64,000 bases of DNA from Aureibaculum flavum (lineage in GTDB: Bacteria > Bacteroidota > Bacteroidia > Flavobacteriales > Flavobacteriaceae). The notes under the pieces were generated by a model that made no database searches, had not been told where the DNA came from, and saw nothing but the letters and a program-made list of their open reading frames with translations. A program made the translations under genes and the position numbers. The stretch covers positions 62,001 through 126,000 of the forward strand of contig NZ_JAEHFJ010000007.1 in assembly GCF_016406085.1 (NCBI RefSeq), given 5' to 3'. Shown here piece by piece: positions 8,890 to 16,682 of the stretch (position 1 is its first letter; each line of letters begins with the position of its first letter).

Positions 8890-11800
8890 TAATTTGGACT
8901 CCCTATATAGGTGTTAATTTCTATTTTTATAAAACTATAATTCGCATTTTTAATAGGCTGTAAAACAGTATTTGTTTGATTGTTAATTCTATTTGGTACT
9001 ACCTTTTTGGAAATAGATTTGTTGGGTAAACCATTGACATAACAGTTTTTCATATCTTCATTTATTAAAGTTATGATGTCATTTTTTAAAACTGAATATT
9101 CAAATGTTTGCTGGCGTTGTTGCCTAATACCTTCCGAAATAAATTGATGGTCTACCCAAAGCATATTTTTATTGGCATCATAATATGTTATCAATAATTG
9201 CGGAATAGTAACTTCTTCAATACCTGAATTAAAAAGCTTTCCAATAATGCTTTCTTCTGAAATATCTAAATCACTTAATGTAGTCCCTTTATATAAATCT
9301 GAACTTGATACATTTCCAGCAACTTGTAAGTTGAATTTGGTGGGTTGTTCTTCAAATTCAATAGGTGTAAACTCATCAGGATTGAATGTTTTTGGAATAG
9401 AATCTTGTGTTTTAGACCATGCAATACCTTCAAAATTGATTTTAAAAGAACTCACTTCTTTCGGCATAAGTTTGTGCTTTACATGGTATTTTGCATTATA
9501 AGTAGCTAATTCCTTATTCTCGTCGTTATATAGAGTACCTTTTAGAACCACATCTGCAGGTACATTGTCAATATTTTGGACTTCACCAATTAATGCATAA
9601 CTCTTATTGTGTTTAACTAATTTAGCTGAAAGAATTTCTAAATTAGGTTGCTTTAAAACATCTTCATGGTGTGTTTGTTCAGTCGTTATTCGCCTCCTCC
9701 CTTGATTGAAATATTTGGTTACATTATCTGAATACAATTGATCTGGAGGTAAGTCTGTACCTATCGCTTCAGGCTGAACATACCATTTACTTTTATGTTT
9801 GACCAAATACTTATAGTCGGTTTTATTAATTTTTTCTAATGGCGTAATCCAATTGGTATTTACCTTTATAGTGGCTAAACTATCTGTTTGAGAAAGGACT
9901 ATGGTTTCAATGGCATCTAATTTGGCATAAGAACTCAATAACCCATCAGTTACTGAAATTTCCAACATATATTGGTCCATTGGTAAATTACTTTCAGGAT
10001 TTATGAGACTATATGCCTTTTCATATTCTTTAAAATCTAAGGCATCGTAATAGGATAACAAAGCATTTTCAGGGGAATGATGTGAATCATTTTTAATGTA
10101 AAATAGATAGACACCATATAATACTATAATAGCGACTATTAAGGACCAAATATGAGTAATTCTAAGAACGCCTACAGAGAATTTTGAGTAATTATTTTTA
10201 AACTTTAAAAAATCAGGTATAGCTTTTATCTTTGTTTTTAAGGCATTTACCATAAACATTTGAATGTTTAAAATAAAAGCGATAATTACGGTTATAAAGG
10301 GCATTAATCCCCATAATATTTTTTGCCATTGAGCAACATCATCTTTAGGAATTATTGACGAAACGGGAGGTACATTTAATTTTTCCCAGACTTGAATCCC
10401 ATTTTCTAGTTGTCGTAAGCGTTGCCAACCACAGAAATATAAAATAGGATCGTAAAACTTATCGTTTGAGAAAATGTATTTAAAATTATATTTTTCAGGA
10501 GTGGTTAAAAATTGTTGCAAAGATCCAACACCTTCAACACCTTTAAATTTTGAATTTTCTAAACGTTCAATAGGCCGTGTGGTTAATTCAGGTAAACGTC
10601 TCGCTGAATGATAATTTCCATCGACACTCATGGCATTGGTTTGTGCGGATAGCCACGCCATTTGATCTCCAAATCCCAACGTCATATAACGCCATTGGTC
10701 GTGCTGGTCTTGATTTAGAAAATTGATTATAGGCAACATCTTTATTTTTTGAGGTTGAGAAGGCCTGAAATAGCTTAAACTCATTGTAAAGATTGTCATA
10801 AATAGGAAGAGGCCTGCTAATATGCCCCCAATCAATCGATGGTAAATTGCACCATATTTTTTTTGAATTAAGTCTTTTAAATCTCCATCAACAAAGCGGT
10901 ATGCAAATTCACCAAAAAGAGGTAAAGACATTATAGATGCCCAGAGTGTAAATCGGTCTAATGTTAAAATATTAAAAGCGGTTTCACCCAAAAACATTCT
11001 AGGAATGGGCGTAGTACCTCCAGTTCCTAAAATAGTAAGAATTGTAATTGAGAGCCCAAAAAACAAATAACGTTTACTATAGTATCTGTAAAATATATAA
11101 GGTAACAGTAGTAATAAAACACCCCAAGGAATTAAAAAAAACACTAATCCAGATGAAGTTATCTCTAAAAAATTATCTCTAGACCCGTGTGGTATAGGTA
11201 CTTGTGTAATTGGGTTTGCTTTAGAATTTATCCAATAAGGTAAGAGGCATCCAACAATTATGGTAAGTGAGAGTATTCCAAAACTCACAATACGCTTAAA
11301 AAGTTGCATAAAACTAGTGAGAAATACTTTGAACGTTATGGCCTTAGCAGAATCTACTTTTTCTCTAGAAACATCCATAATAACCATTCCTATTAATGGG
11401 AATATGAAGAATATCATACCGAAAATAGGGGTAACATGATGTGATGTTACGGTTACTGCAATTAAAGAAAGTGACGTGAATAGGTATTTATAACGACCTG
11501 TTTTTATCCATAAGTATATTTCTGGTAGCGAGTGCATTAGCACGGAAATGCCAATAATACTGGGTAATTGACCAAAAATATGAAGTGTTTCAACGAATGA
11601 TGATGAAAAAACGGCTAAAATGGCAGCATAGCCCGCCACTGTTTTATTTGAGGTGATGAGCAATGAAAACCTATAAACACCCGTTATAAATAATATGATA
11701 CTAATTAAAGCGACGGTAAACATGCCAAATTTAAGCCCTCCAACATAAGAAAGTGCACCGATGGATTGATGTACTAATGGTGGGTAGCTCATTACTGTAA

Positions 11801-11978
11801 AACCCGTGTACCATTTGTCGTTCCAAGGTTCGAACCAACTACCGGCATAATGTTCCGCGAAAAATAGATGTATAAGTGCGTCGTAGGTTGTTTCTAGGGT
11901 AAAGAATATTGAAGTACCGTGAAAGGCAATACCTATAAGTAATGCGACAATTAAGTATTTATTGGTTTTTTCTTTCAT
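8889..11978 (-). CDS. Large GT-C-like polytopic membrane protein with periplasmic NTF2-like and beta-rich C-terminal domains
   Basis: 1029 residues. The first ~400 hold about ten membrane helices; the first periplasmic loop has TTYDALIHLFFAEHYAGSWF, with the acidic and histidine residues expected for GT-C glycosyltransferases or the PTPS-related membrane family (PF10131). A soluble loop (~410-555) with WLSAQTNAMSVDGNYHSARR is followed by two further helices near 570 and 615. Residues ~635-740 look like an NTF2-like domain (ENALLSYYDALDFKEYEKAY). The remainder is beta-rich with a FxLYD-like part (AKLVKHNKSYALIGEVQNID). GT-C enzymes use polyprenyl-phosphate sugars, which fits the GT2 encoded divergently next door. 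First gene of the overlapping operon. Function inferred from fold and context. Confidence 0.65.
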   Translation of the reverse strand: MKEKTNKYLIVALLIGIAFHGTSIFFTLETTYDALIHLFFAEHYAGSWFEPWNDKWYTGFTVMSYPPLVHQSIGALSYVGGLKFGMFTVALISIILFITGVYRFSLLITSNKTVAGYAAILAVFSSSFVETLHIFGQLPSIIGISVLMHSLPEIYLWIKTGRYKYLFTSLSLIAVTVTSHHVTPIFGMIFFIFPLIGMVIMDVSREKVDSAKAITFKVFLTSFMQLFKRIVSFGILSLTIIVGCLLPYWINSKANPITQVPIPHGSRDNFLEITSSGLVFFLIPWGVLLLLLPYIFYRYYSKRYLFFGLSITILTILGTGGTTPIPRMFLGETAFNILTLDRFTLWASIMSLPLFGEFAYRFVDGDLKDLIQKKYGAIYHRLIGGILAGLFLFMTIFTMSLSYFRPSQPQKIKMLPIINFLNQDQHDQWRYMTLGFGDQMAWLSAQTNAMSVDGNYHSARRLPELTTRPIERLENSKFKGVEGVGSLQQFLTTPEKYNFKYIFSNDKFYDPILYFCGWQRLRQLENGIQVWEKLNVPPVSSIIPKDDVAQWQKILWGLMPFITVIIAFILNIQMFMVNALKTKIKAIPDFLKFKNNYSKFSVGVLRITHIWSLIVAIIVLYGVYLFYIKNDSHHSPENALLSYYDALDFKEYEKAYSLINPESNLPMDQYMLEISVTDGLLSSYAKLDAIETIVLSQTDSLATIKVNTNWITPLEKINKTDYKYLVKHKSKWYVQPEAIGTDLPPDQLYSDNVTKYFNQGRRRITTEQTHHEDVLKQPNLEILSAKLVKHNKSYALIGEVQNIDNVPADVVLKGTLYNDENKELATYNAKYHVKHKLMPKEVSSFKINFEGIAWSKTQDSIPKTFNPDEFTPIEFEEQPTKFNLQVAGNVSSSDLYKGTTLSDLDISEESIIGKLFNSGIEEVTIPQLLITYYDANKNMLWVDHQFISEGIRQQRQQTFEYSVLKNDIITLINEDMKNCYVNGLPNKSISKKVVPNRINNQTNTVLQPIKNANYSFIKIEINTYIGSPN

Positions 11979-12032
11979 TTAAAGTGAACGACAATATCCA
12001 CATGGTAAATATAAAAAATTTAATTAGCATAT

Positions 12033-12051
12033 TTTATTTATCTATACAAAT
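12033..12051 (-). promoter_or_regulatory. Promoter-proximal element C, upstream of GT-C operon
   Basis: Read on the minus strand this is ATTTGTATAGATAAATAAA. It equals the core of element A (ATTTGTAT, then ATAAATAAA) except for two bases in place of one in the middle. It lies 69 bases before the GT-C start codon. Confidence 0.35.
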
Positions 12052-12052
12052 A

Positions 12053-12080
12053 AACCATTCATCTAAAGATAGTGATGGTT
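12053..12080. promoter_or_regulatory. Inverted repeat in the divergent promoter region
   Basis: AACCAT and ATGGTT are separated by 16 bases between the divergent starts of the GT-C operon and the receiver-GT2 gene. The half-sites resemble those at 3389 and 4859 but the spacing differs, so this is a weak candidate operator. Confidence 0.2.
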
Positions 12081-12116
12081 TTAACTAAAAAGTAATTTTA
12101 AAGTACTGTGACACTT

Positions 12117-12124
12117 TACATTTG
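12117..12124 (+). promoter_or_regulatory. -7 box (TACATTTG) of the receiver-GT2 gene, element D
   Basis: TACATTTG fits TAnnTTTG exactly, 31 bases before the ATG. The following bases (AATTAATA at 12131-12138) match element B at the same spacing. No clear -33 TTG is found at the expected distance. Confidence 0.45.
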
Positions 12125-12154
12125 TCACACAATTAATAACGTAAATCAATTATC

Positions 12155-13324
12155 ATGAAAATATTAGCAATAGACGACCAGCAATTAGTTTTATTACCCT
12201 TGGAAAAAAGGTTACTAGAATTAGGTTATGATGTTAAAATTGAAACCGATGCCGTTAAGGGCTTAGAATTGTTCGAATCGTTTACTCCTGACTTAGTGAT
12301 AGTTGATATTAATATGCCGGAAATGTCAGGTATAGATGTTGTTAAACATATTAGAATTGCAAAAAAATCTCAGACTCCAATAATGGTATTGTCTGGAGAT
12401 ACAAAAGATGAAACGATTACAGAAGGTTTTGATTTGGGAATTAATGATTACATGAAAAAACCACTAAGTTTAAATGAAATTAGTGCACGTGTAAAGCGGT
12501 TGATTGGTGCTCCTGATGTTGATAGTATAGTTGCCAAAAGCAATGTAATGATACAAGAACGCTGTGTAGGTGTTGTAATACCTTGTTATAATGAAGAAGA
12601 ACGTTTATTTAGTAAGGAATTTACAGATTATATAGATAAAAATTCTGGATACCACTTATGTTTTGTGAATGATGGAAGTAAGGATAAAACGTTAGAGGTA
12701 TTAAAGGAATTACAAAAAGGAAGAGAAGACTTTATTACGGTATATGATTGTGAGAAAAATGGAGGAAAGGCGGAAGCTGTTCGTTTAGGTATGTTGCATA
12801 TGGCTAAAAAAGAAGATTTAGATTATATTGGATTTTTAGATGCTGATTTGTCTACCGATTTAGCAGATTTTGATGATTTGGTTAAAACAATTGAAACTTC
12901 AGAATTTAAAATAGTAAGTGGCTCTCGTATTTCAAGAATGGGAGCAAACATTACAAAAGAATCTGCTCGAAAAATTATTAGTTTAACGATTAATTTTATT
13001 ATCAGAAAGATTTTGAAAATGGATTTTAAAGACACACAATGTGGAGCTAAAATATTTAGTAAAGATGTAATAGAAGTTGCTTTCGGCGAAAAATTTGTAA
13101 CACAATGGATTTTCGATGTTGAGATTTTTAAAAGAATGAGTATCCATTTTGGATTAAAACAAGCAAAAACAATGCTTTGTGAGCAACCTTTAAAAAGATG
13201 GATTCATGCGGATGGATCTAAGTTATCAATGAAAGATTCCGTAAAAATTGTTGGTCAATTGGGACAAATTGCATGGGTGTATAGAAATAAAAAAAGTCAA
13301 ATGGAGCCTAGTTTAACGAATTAA
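12155..13324 (+). CDS. Receiver domain fused to DPM1-like GT2 glycosyltransferase
   Basis: 389 residues, cytoplasmic. Residues 1-118 are a complete CheY-type receiver: acidic pair Asp7/Asp8, phospho-acceptor Asp51 in VIVDINMPEMSG, switch Ser80, Lys102 before Pro103. After a ~20-residue linker, residues ~138-370 are a GT-A family 2 enzyme of the dolichol-phosphate-mannose-synthase type: VIPCYNEEE (142-149), NDGSKDKT, metal-binding DAD (229-231), VSGSRISRMG and DTQCGAKIF. There are no C-terminal membrane helices. DPM1-like enzymes make polyprenyl-phosphate sugars for GT-C enzymes, one of which is encoded divergently. The fusion suggests that donor synthesis is switched by phosphorylation. No histidine kinase is in the window. 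Domain calls are firm, the regulatory idea is inference. Confidence 0.85.
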   Translation: MKILAIDDQQLVLLPLEKRLLELGYDVKIETDAVKGLELFESFTPDLVIVDINMPEMSGIDVVKHIRIAKKSQTPIMVLSGDTKDETITEGFDLGINDYMKKPLSLNEISARVKRLIGAPDVDSIVAKSNVMIQERCVGVVIPCYNEEERLFSKEFTDYIDKNSGYHLCFVNDGSKDKTLEVLKELQKGREDFITVYDCEKNGGKAEAVRLGMLHMAKKEDLDYIGFLDADLSTDLADFDDLVKTIETSEFKIVSGSRISRMGANITKESARKIISLTINFIIRKILKMDFKDTQCGAKIFSKDVIEVAFGEKFVTQWIFDVEIFKRMSIHFGLKQAKTMLCEQPLKRWIHADGSKLSMKDSVKIVGQLGQIAWVYRNKKSQMEPSLTN

Positions 13325-13368
13325 AAAAAGTCAAACTATTAAAGTTGTTATTTATCAATGTTCTTATT

Positions 13369-13403
13369 AAAAGCCCAAAAATCTATGATTTTTGGGCTTT
13401 TTT
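13369..13403 (+). terminator. Terminator of the receiver-GT2 gene
   Basis: AAAAGCCCAAAAATC, a TAT loop and GATTTTTGGGCTTTT followed by further T form a long perfect hairpin 45 bases after the stop codon. Confidence 0.9.
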
Positions 13404-14176
13404 GAATTCATAGAATTTTATGAATGGTAATAACATCATCTTTTTATTACTAAGTGACTCAGCACTTTCTAAATAGAAATTTTTTATCCTGTGTTAAAAT
13501 CACTCATAACTTCTCTTAGTAGACTTGATTTTGGGTTATAAAGGGGAACATAGTGATATTAATAGTTCTATAAATTTTAGAAAAGTTAAAATTGAAAGGA
13601 GGTTTACTTCACGTTTCACTCGTTGATCCTGTTATGGGTTTCTAAAGAGGAAGAATTAACTAATTAATTATTATAAGTATTATTAAAAAAAAAAAGGTAA
13701 TTAACAAGATTTCTCCTCGTTCCTCGTCGTGATCCTGAAGAAGGGGCGTTGCTCATTAAAAGCCTAAAATGTCGATGCCATTTTAACGTCTTTTTTTATT
13801 TGTTTACTTATGCTCAACTTCGTTGGTAGTTTTGCATTTTATTATAATTAACAGGATTACTCCTCGTAACTTATCGTGATCCTGCCGTGGGTTTAAAAGA
13901 AAGGTTTGTTTAATTAACTTTATATGAATTATATAAATTAGGATAATTTACAGGATTACTCCTCGTTCCTCGTCGTGATCCTGTAATGGGGCGTTGCTCA
14001 TTAAAAGCCTAAAATGTCGATGCCATTTTAACGTCTTTTTTCATTTATTACTTATGCTCAACTTCGTTGGTAGTTTTGCATTTTATTGTAATTTACAGGA
14101 TTACTCCTCGTTCCTTATCATGATCCTGTAATGGGGCGTTGCTCATTAAAAGTTAAAATACTATCGTATTTTGATT

Positions 14177-14237
14177 GCTTTTTTTATTTGTTTACTTATG
14201 CTCAACTTCGTTGGCAACGTAAACAAATAAAAAAAGC
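14177..14237. repeat. 19-bp perfect inverted repeat
   Basis: GCTTTTTTTATTTGTTTAC at 14177-14195 and its exact reverse complement at 14219-14237 enclose 23 bases that hold the CTCAACTTCGTTGG motif of the repeat units. The right arm overlaps the T-run of the tRNA terminator, so a second copy of that end has been inverted against it. Confidence 0.75.
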
Positions 14238-14266
14238 CTAAAGAATCAAAGATTCTTTAGGCTTTT
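14225..14266 (-). terminator. Terminator of tRNA-Pro
   Basis: On the minus strand AAAAGCCTAAAGAATC, TTT, GATTCTTTAGGCTTTT is followed by more T; it starts two bases after the CCA end of the tRNA. Confidence 0.9.
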
Positions 14267-14268
14267 AA

Positions 14269-14346
14269 TGGTCGGGGTGGCAGGATTCGAACCTGCGACC
14301 TCCGCGTCCCAAACGCGGCGCGATAACCGGGCTACGCTACACCCCG
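14269..14346 (-). tRNA. tRNA-Pro (anticodon TGG)
   Basis: The minus strand folds as a complete tRNA: acceptor stem CGGGGTG / CACCCCG, an anticodon stem CCGCG / CGCGG around the loop TTTGGGA with anticodon TGG, the T-arm GCAGG TTCGAAT CCTGC, discriminator A and an encoded CCA (14269-14271). The C1-G72 pair is usual for bacterial tRNA-Pro. A terminator follows immediately. Confidence 0.97.
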
Positions 14347-14481
14347 AAAATGGTTATCACTAAAATTAAGAACTCTTAATAGTGTACTCTTAAATTTAGA
14401 GGTGCAAATATATAATTTTTATTAATAGTGACAATACATAATTATTTGTATTTTTAGTCCAATAAAATAAATAAGTTTATT

Positions 14482-15609
14482 ATGAAATCTTTTAAATTCT
14501 TTTTATTAATTTTTATCACTGTAAATTATTCCGCTTGTGCACAACAAGTAGATTCAGAAATAAAAGCAGAGGAACCTATTGGAGTAAATTATACTACTGA
14601 ATTAATTATAGATGAACTTAGTATACCCTGGGGTATGGCATTTTTACCAGATGGTAGTCTATTAATTACGGAAAAATCTGGAGAACTGATTCATTTTAAA
14701 AATAATGAAAGAGTTACAATATCTGGTTTGCCTGAGGTTTATAATAGAGGGCAAGGAGGATTGTTAGATGTAATTATTCATCCTAAATTCAGTGAAAATG
14801 GCTGGATCTATTTTTCTTATGCCTCACAAGAGGGAGATGGAGATGGTGGAAATACGGCTATTATGAGAGCTAAGTTAGATGGAAACACCTTAATTGATAA
14901 ACAAGTATTATATAAAGCGGAACCGAATACCACTAAAGGTCAACATTTTGGTTCGCGATTAGTTTTTGATAATGAGGGGTTTTTATATTTTTCTGTTGGC
15001 GATAGAGGTAATCGTGATGAAAATCCCCAAGATATTACCAGAGATTGTGGGAAAATATATCGCTTAAATGATGATGGTACCGTACCAAATGATAATCCAT
15101 TTATAAGTGAACCTAATGCTAAAACGGCTATTTATTCTTATGGTCATAGAAATCCACAGGGTATGTTCAAGCATCCTGAAACAGGAGAAATTTGGACTCA
15201 TGAGCATGGTCCGCAAGGAGGTGATGAGATAAATATTATCCAGAAAGGATTAAATTATGGTTGGCCAAAAATTAGTTATGGAATTAATTATAGTGGGACC
15301 ACTTTAACTGAAAATACAGCTTTACCGGGTATGGAGCAACCTCTTTTTTATTGGGTTCCTTCTATCGCACCTAGTGGGTTTGCTATTATTTCTTCAGATA
15401 AATACCCTGAATGGAAAGGTGATTTACTAGTAGGCTCATTAAAATTTCAATATTTAGAACGGTTAGTGTTGGAAAATAATAAAGTTGTAAAACGAGAAAA
15501 ATTATTTGAAGGTTTAGGAAGAGTCAGAAATGTTGTACAAGCACCTGATGGTTATATTTATGTGAGCATTGAAAATTTAGGAATTGTTAAAATTGTACCG
15601 AAATCATGA
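14482..15609 (+). CDS. PQQ-dependent aldose sugar dehydrogenase-like lipoprotein (GSDH family)
   Basis: 375 residues. The signal peptide ends in a lipobox (NYSAC, Cys20), so the protein is probably a lipoprotein of the periplasm or outer membrane. The body is the six-bladed propeller of the glucose/sorbosone dehydrogenase family (PF07995): IPWGMAFLPDGSLLITEK at the start, GQGGLLDVIIHPKF, GQHFGSRLVFDNEGFLYFSV, YSYGHRNPQGM and HEHGPQGGDEINI, which carry the usual cofactor and calcium-binding positions. Length fits soluble aldose dehydrogenases such as YliI/Asd. The stop codon overlaps the start of a cytochrome c gene (ATGA), a natural electron acceptor for the reduced quinone. Sugar specificity is not readable. 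Confidence 0.88.
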   Translation: MKSFKFFLLIFITVNYSACAQQVDSEIKAEEPIGVNYTTELIIDELSIPWGMAFLPDGSLLITEKSGELIHFKNNERVTISGLPEVYNRGQGGLLDVIIHPKFSENGWIYFSYASQEGDGDGGNTAIMRAKLDGNTLIDKQVLYKAEPNTTKGQHFGSRLVFDNEGFLYFSVGDRGNRDENPQDITRDCGKIYRLNDDGTVPNDNPFISEPNAKTAIYSYGHRNPQGMFKHPETGEIWTHEHGPQGGDEINIIQKGLNYGWPKISYGINYSGTTLTENTALPGMEQPLFYWVPSIAPSGFAIISSDKYPEWKGDLLVGSLKFQYLERLVLENNKVVKREKLFEGLGRVRNVVQAPDGYIYVSIENLGIVKIVPKS

Positions 15610-16016
15610 GTAGATTAGTAATGTTTAGTGTAGTTTATTTGTTGTGTTTTAATGTTTTTGGGCAAAATAGTGCAAATAATGAAGATGTAATTGATAGTAT
15701 TGATAGAGGTGTCATTATTTATGAAGATTTCTGTATGAATTGTCACTTGGTTGATGGAGAGGGTGTTAAAAATGTGATTCCGCCATTGGCTGCATCAGAT
15801 TTTTTAATGAAAAAGAGATCGGAAAGCTTAAAAGTAGTAAAGTTTGGTCAGTCAGGAAAGATGGTAGTCAATGGAAAAACCTATAATGGTTCAATGGCCG
15901 CTATGGGGTTAACCAATCAAGAAATAGCAGACGTAATGAACTATATAACCAATAGTTTTGGTAACTCAAATGCTATAAAGTTTACGGAACAAGAAGTTTT
16001 AAAAATAGAGAAGTAG
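15606..16016 (+). CDS. Class I cytochrome c, partner of the sugar dehydrogenase
   Basis: 136 residues with a signal peptide ending near FNVFGQ. One haem c site, CMNCH, lies at residue ~43, and the axial methionine is probably in the NGSMAAMGLT segment. The fold is a small class I cytochrome c of the periplasm. It overlaps the sugar dehydrogenase gene by four bases, so the two are translationally coupled, and it most likely takes electrons from that enzyme toward the respiratory chain. No other haem motif is present. Confidence 0.88.
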   Translation: MSRLVMFSVVYLLCFNVFGQNSANNEDVIDSIDRGVIIYEDFCMNCHLVDGEGVKNVIPPLAASDFLMKKRSESLKVVKFGQSGKMVVNGKTYNGSMAAMGLTNQEIADVMNYITNSFGNSNAIKFTEQEVLKIEK

Positions 16017-16033
16017 AATCAGGCATATTTGGT

Positions 16034-16041
16034 TAAATTTG
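16034..16041 (+). promoter_or_regulatory. -7 box (TAAATTTG) for udk
   Basis: TAAATTTG fits TAnnTTTG and lies 33 bases before the udk start codon. No TTG is seen at the usual -33 distance. Confidence 0.45.
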
Positions 16042-16073
16042 CACCAATAAAAATATTAATATTTATATAATTC

Positions 16074-16682
16074 ATGCTCGTAATTGGAATTGCCGGAGGT
16101 ACCGGAAGTGGTAAAACCACGGTTGTAAATCAGATCATTAATGAATTGGCAAATGAGGACGTTACCGTAATTTCTCAAGATTCGTATTATCATGAAACGG
16201 ATAATTTATCTATTACAGAGCGTGCGAAAATTAATTTTGACCATCCTAGAGCTATTGATTTTGACTTATTAGTCAAACATATAGCTCAATTAAAAAAAGG
16301 AAAAACTATTTTGCAACCCGTATATTCATTTGCTATGCACAATAGAACAAAGGATACGGTAAAAACGCATGCAAGTAAGGTGTTAATTGTAGAGGGGATT
16401 TTAATTTTTTCCCATAAAGATTTACGAGATATGATGGATATTAAAGTATTTGTGCATGCAGATTCTGATGAGCGACTTATCCGCAGATTAAAAAGAGATA
16501 TTACAGAAAGAGCGAGAGATATGGATGAGGTTTTACAACGTTATCAGAGCACCTTAAAACCCATGCATGATCAATTTATTGAACCGATGAAAGAGTATGC
16601 TGATATTATAATACCGAATAATAAATACAATACGGTAGCTATTGATATTGTGAGAACCATCATTAATGAAAGACTGCAATAA
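16074..16682 (+). CDS. udk: Uridine kinase
   Basis: 202 residues, cytoplasmic. The P-loop GGTGSGKTT is at residues 9-17, followed by SQDSYYHE, NFDHPRAIDFDLL and the VEGILIF strand, all standard for uridine/cytidine kinases of the PRK/UK family. RLIRRLKRDITERARD is the lid region and YADIIIPNN closes the fold. It phosphorylates uridine and cytidine with ATP or GTP in pyrimidine salvage. It is the first gene of a plus-strand run continuing without a gap into the FtsB/DivIC-like gene (stop at 16682, next ATG at 16683) and the mutase genes. Length is typical. Confidence 0.95.
   Translation: MLVIGIAGGTGSGKTTVVNQIINELANEDVTVISQDSYYHETDNLSITERAKINFDHPRAIDFDLLVKHIAQLKKGKTILQPVYSFAMHNRTKDTVKTHASKVLIVEGILIFSHKDLRDMMDIKVFVHADSDERLIRRLKRDITERARDMDEVLQRYQSTLKPMHDQFIEPMKEYADIIIPNNKYNTVAIDIVRTIINERLQ

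Larger units (their letters stand above)
13404..14268. repeat. Gene-free, repeat-rich intergenic region
   Basis: No plausible protein is encoded here. Four copies of a 33-bp hairpin unit, CAGGATTAC-(15)-GTGATCCTG with small variations, lie at 13705-13737 (first base changed, CAAGAT), 13852-13884, 13951-13983 and 14096-14128, plus a badly degraded copy near 13598-13631. Start-to-start spacing is 147, 99 and 145. After copies 1, 3 and 4 the text continues with GGGGCGTTGCTCATTAAAAG, a 7-bp hairpin, a T-run, and CTTATGCTCAACTTCGTTGG. The second copy lacks most of this tail. The structure looks like a dispersed or tandem repeat family sitting beside the tRNA gene. Confidence 0.7.

Noticed and set aside
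13598-14128. CRISPR array
   Set aside because: The repeat has only four to five copies, unequal spacing of about 100-147 bases, parts of the spacers are themselves repeated, and no cas gene is near.
13598-14128. Integron attC sites
   Set aside because: The hairpins lack the R and L boxes of attC sites, no cassette genes lie between them, and no integrase is in the window.
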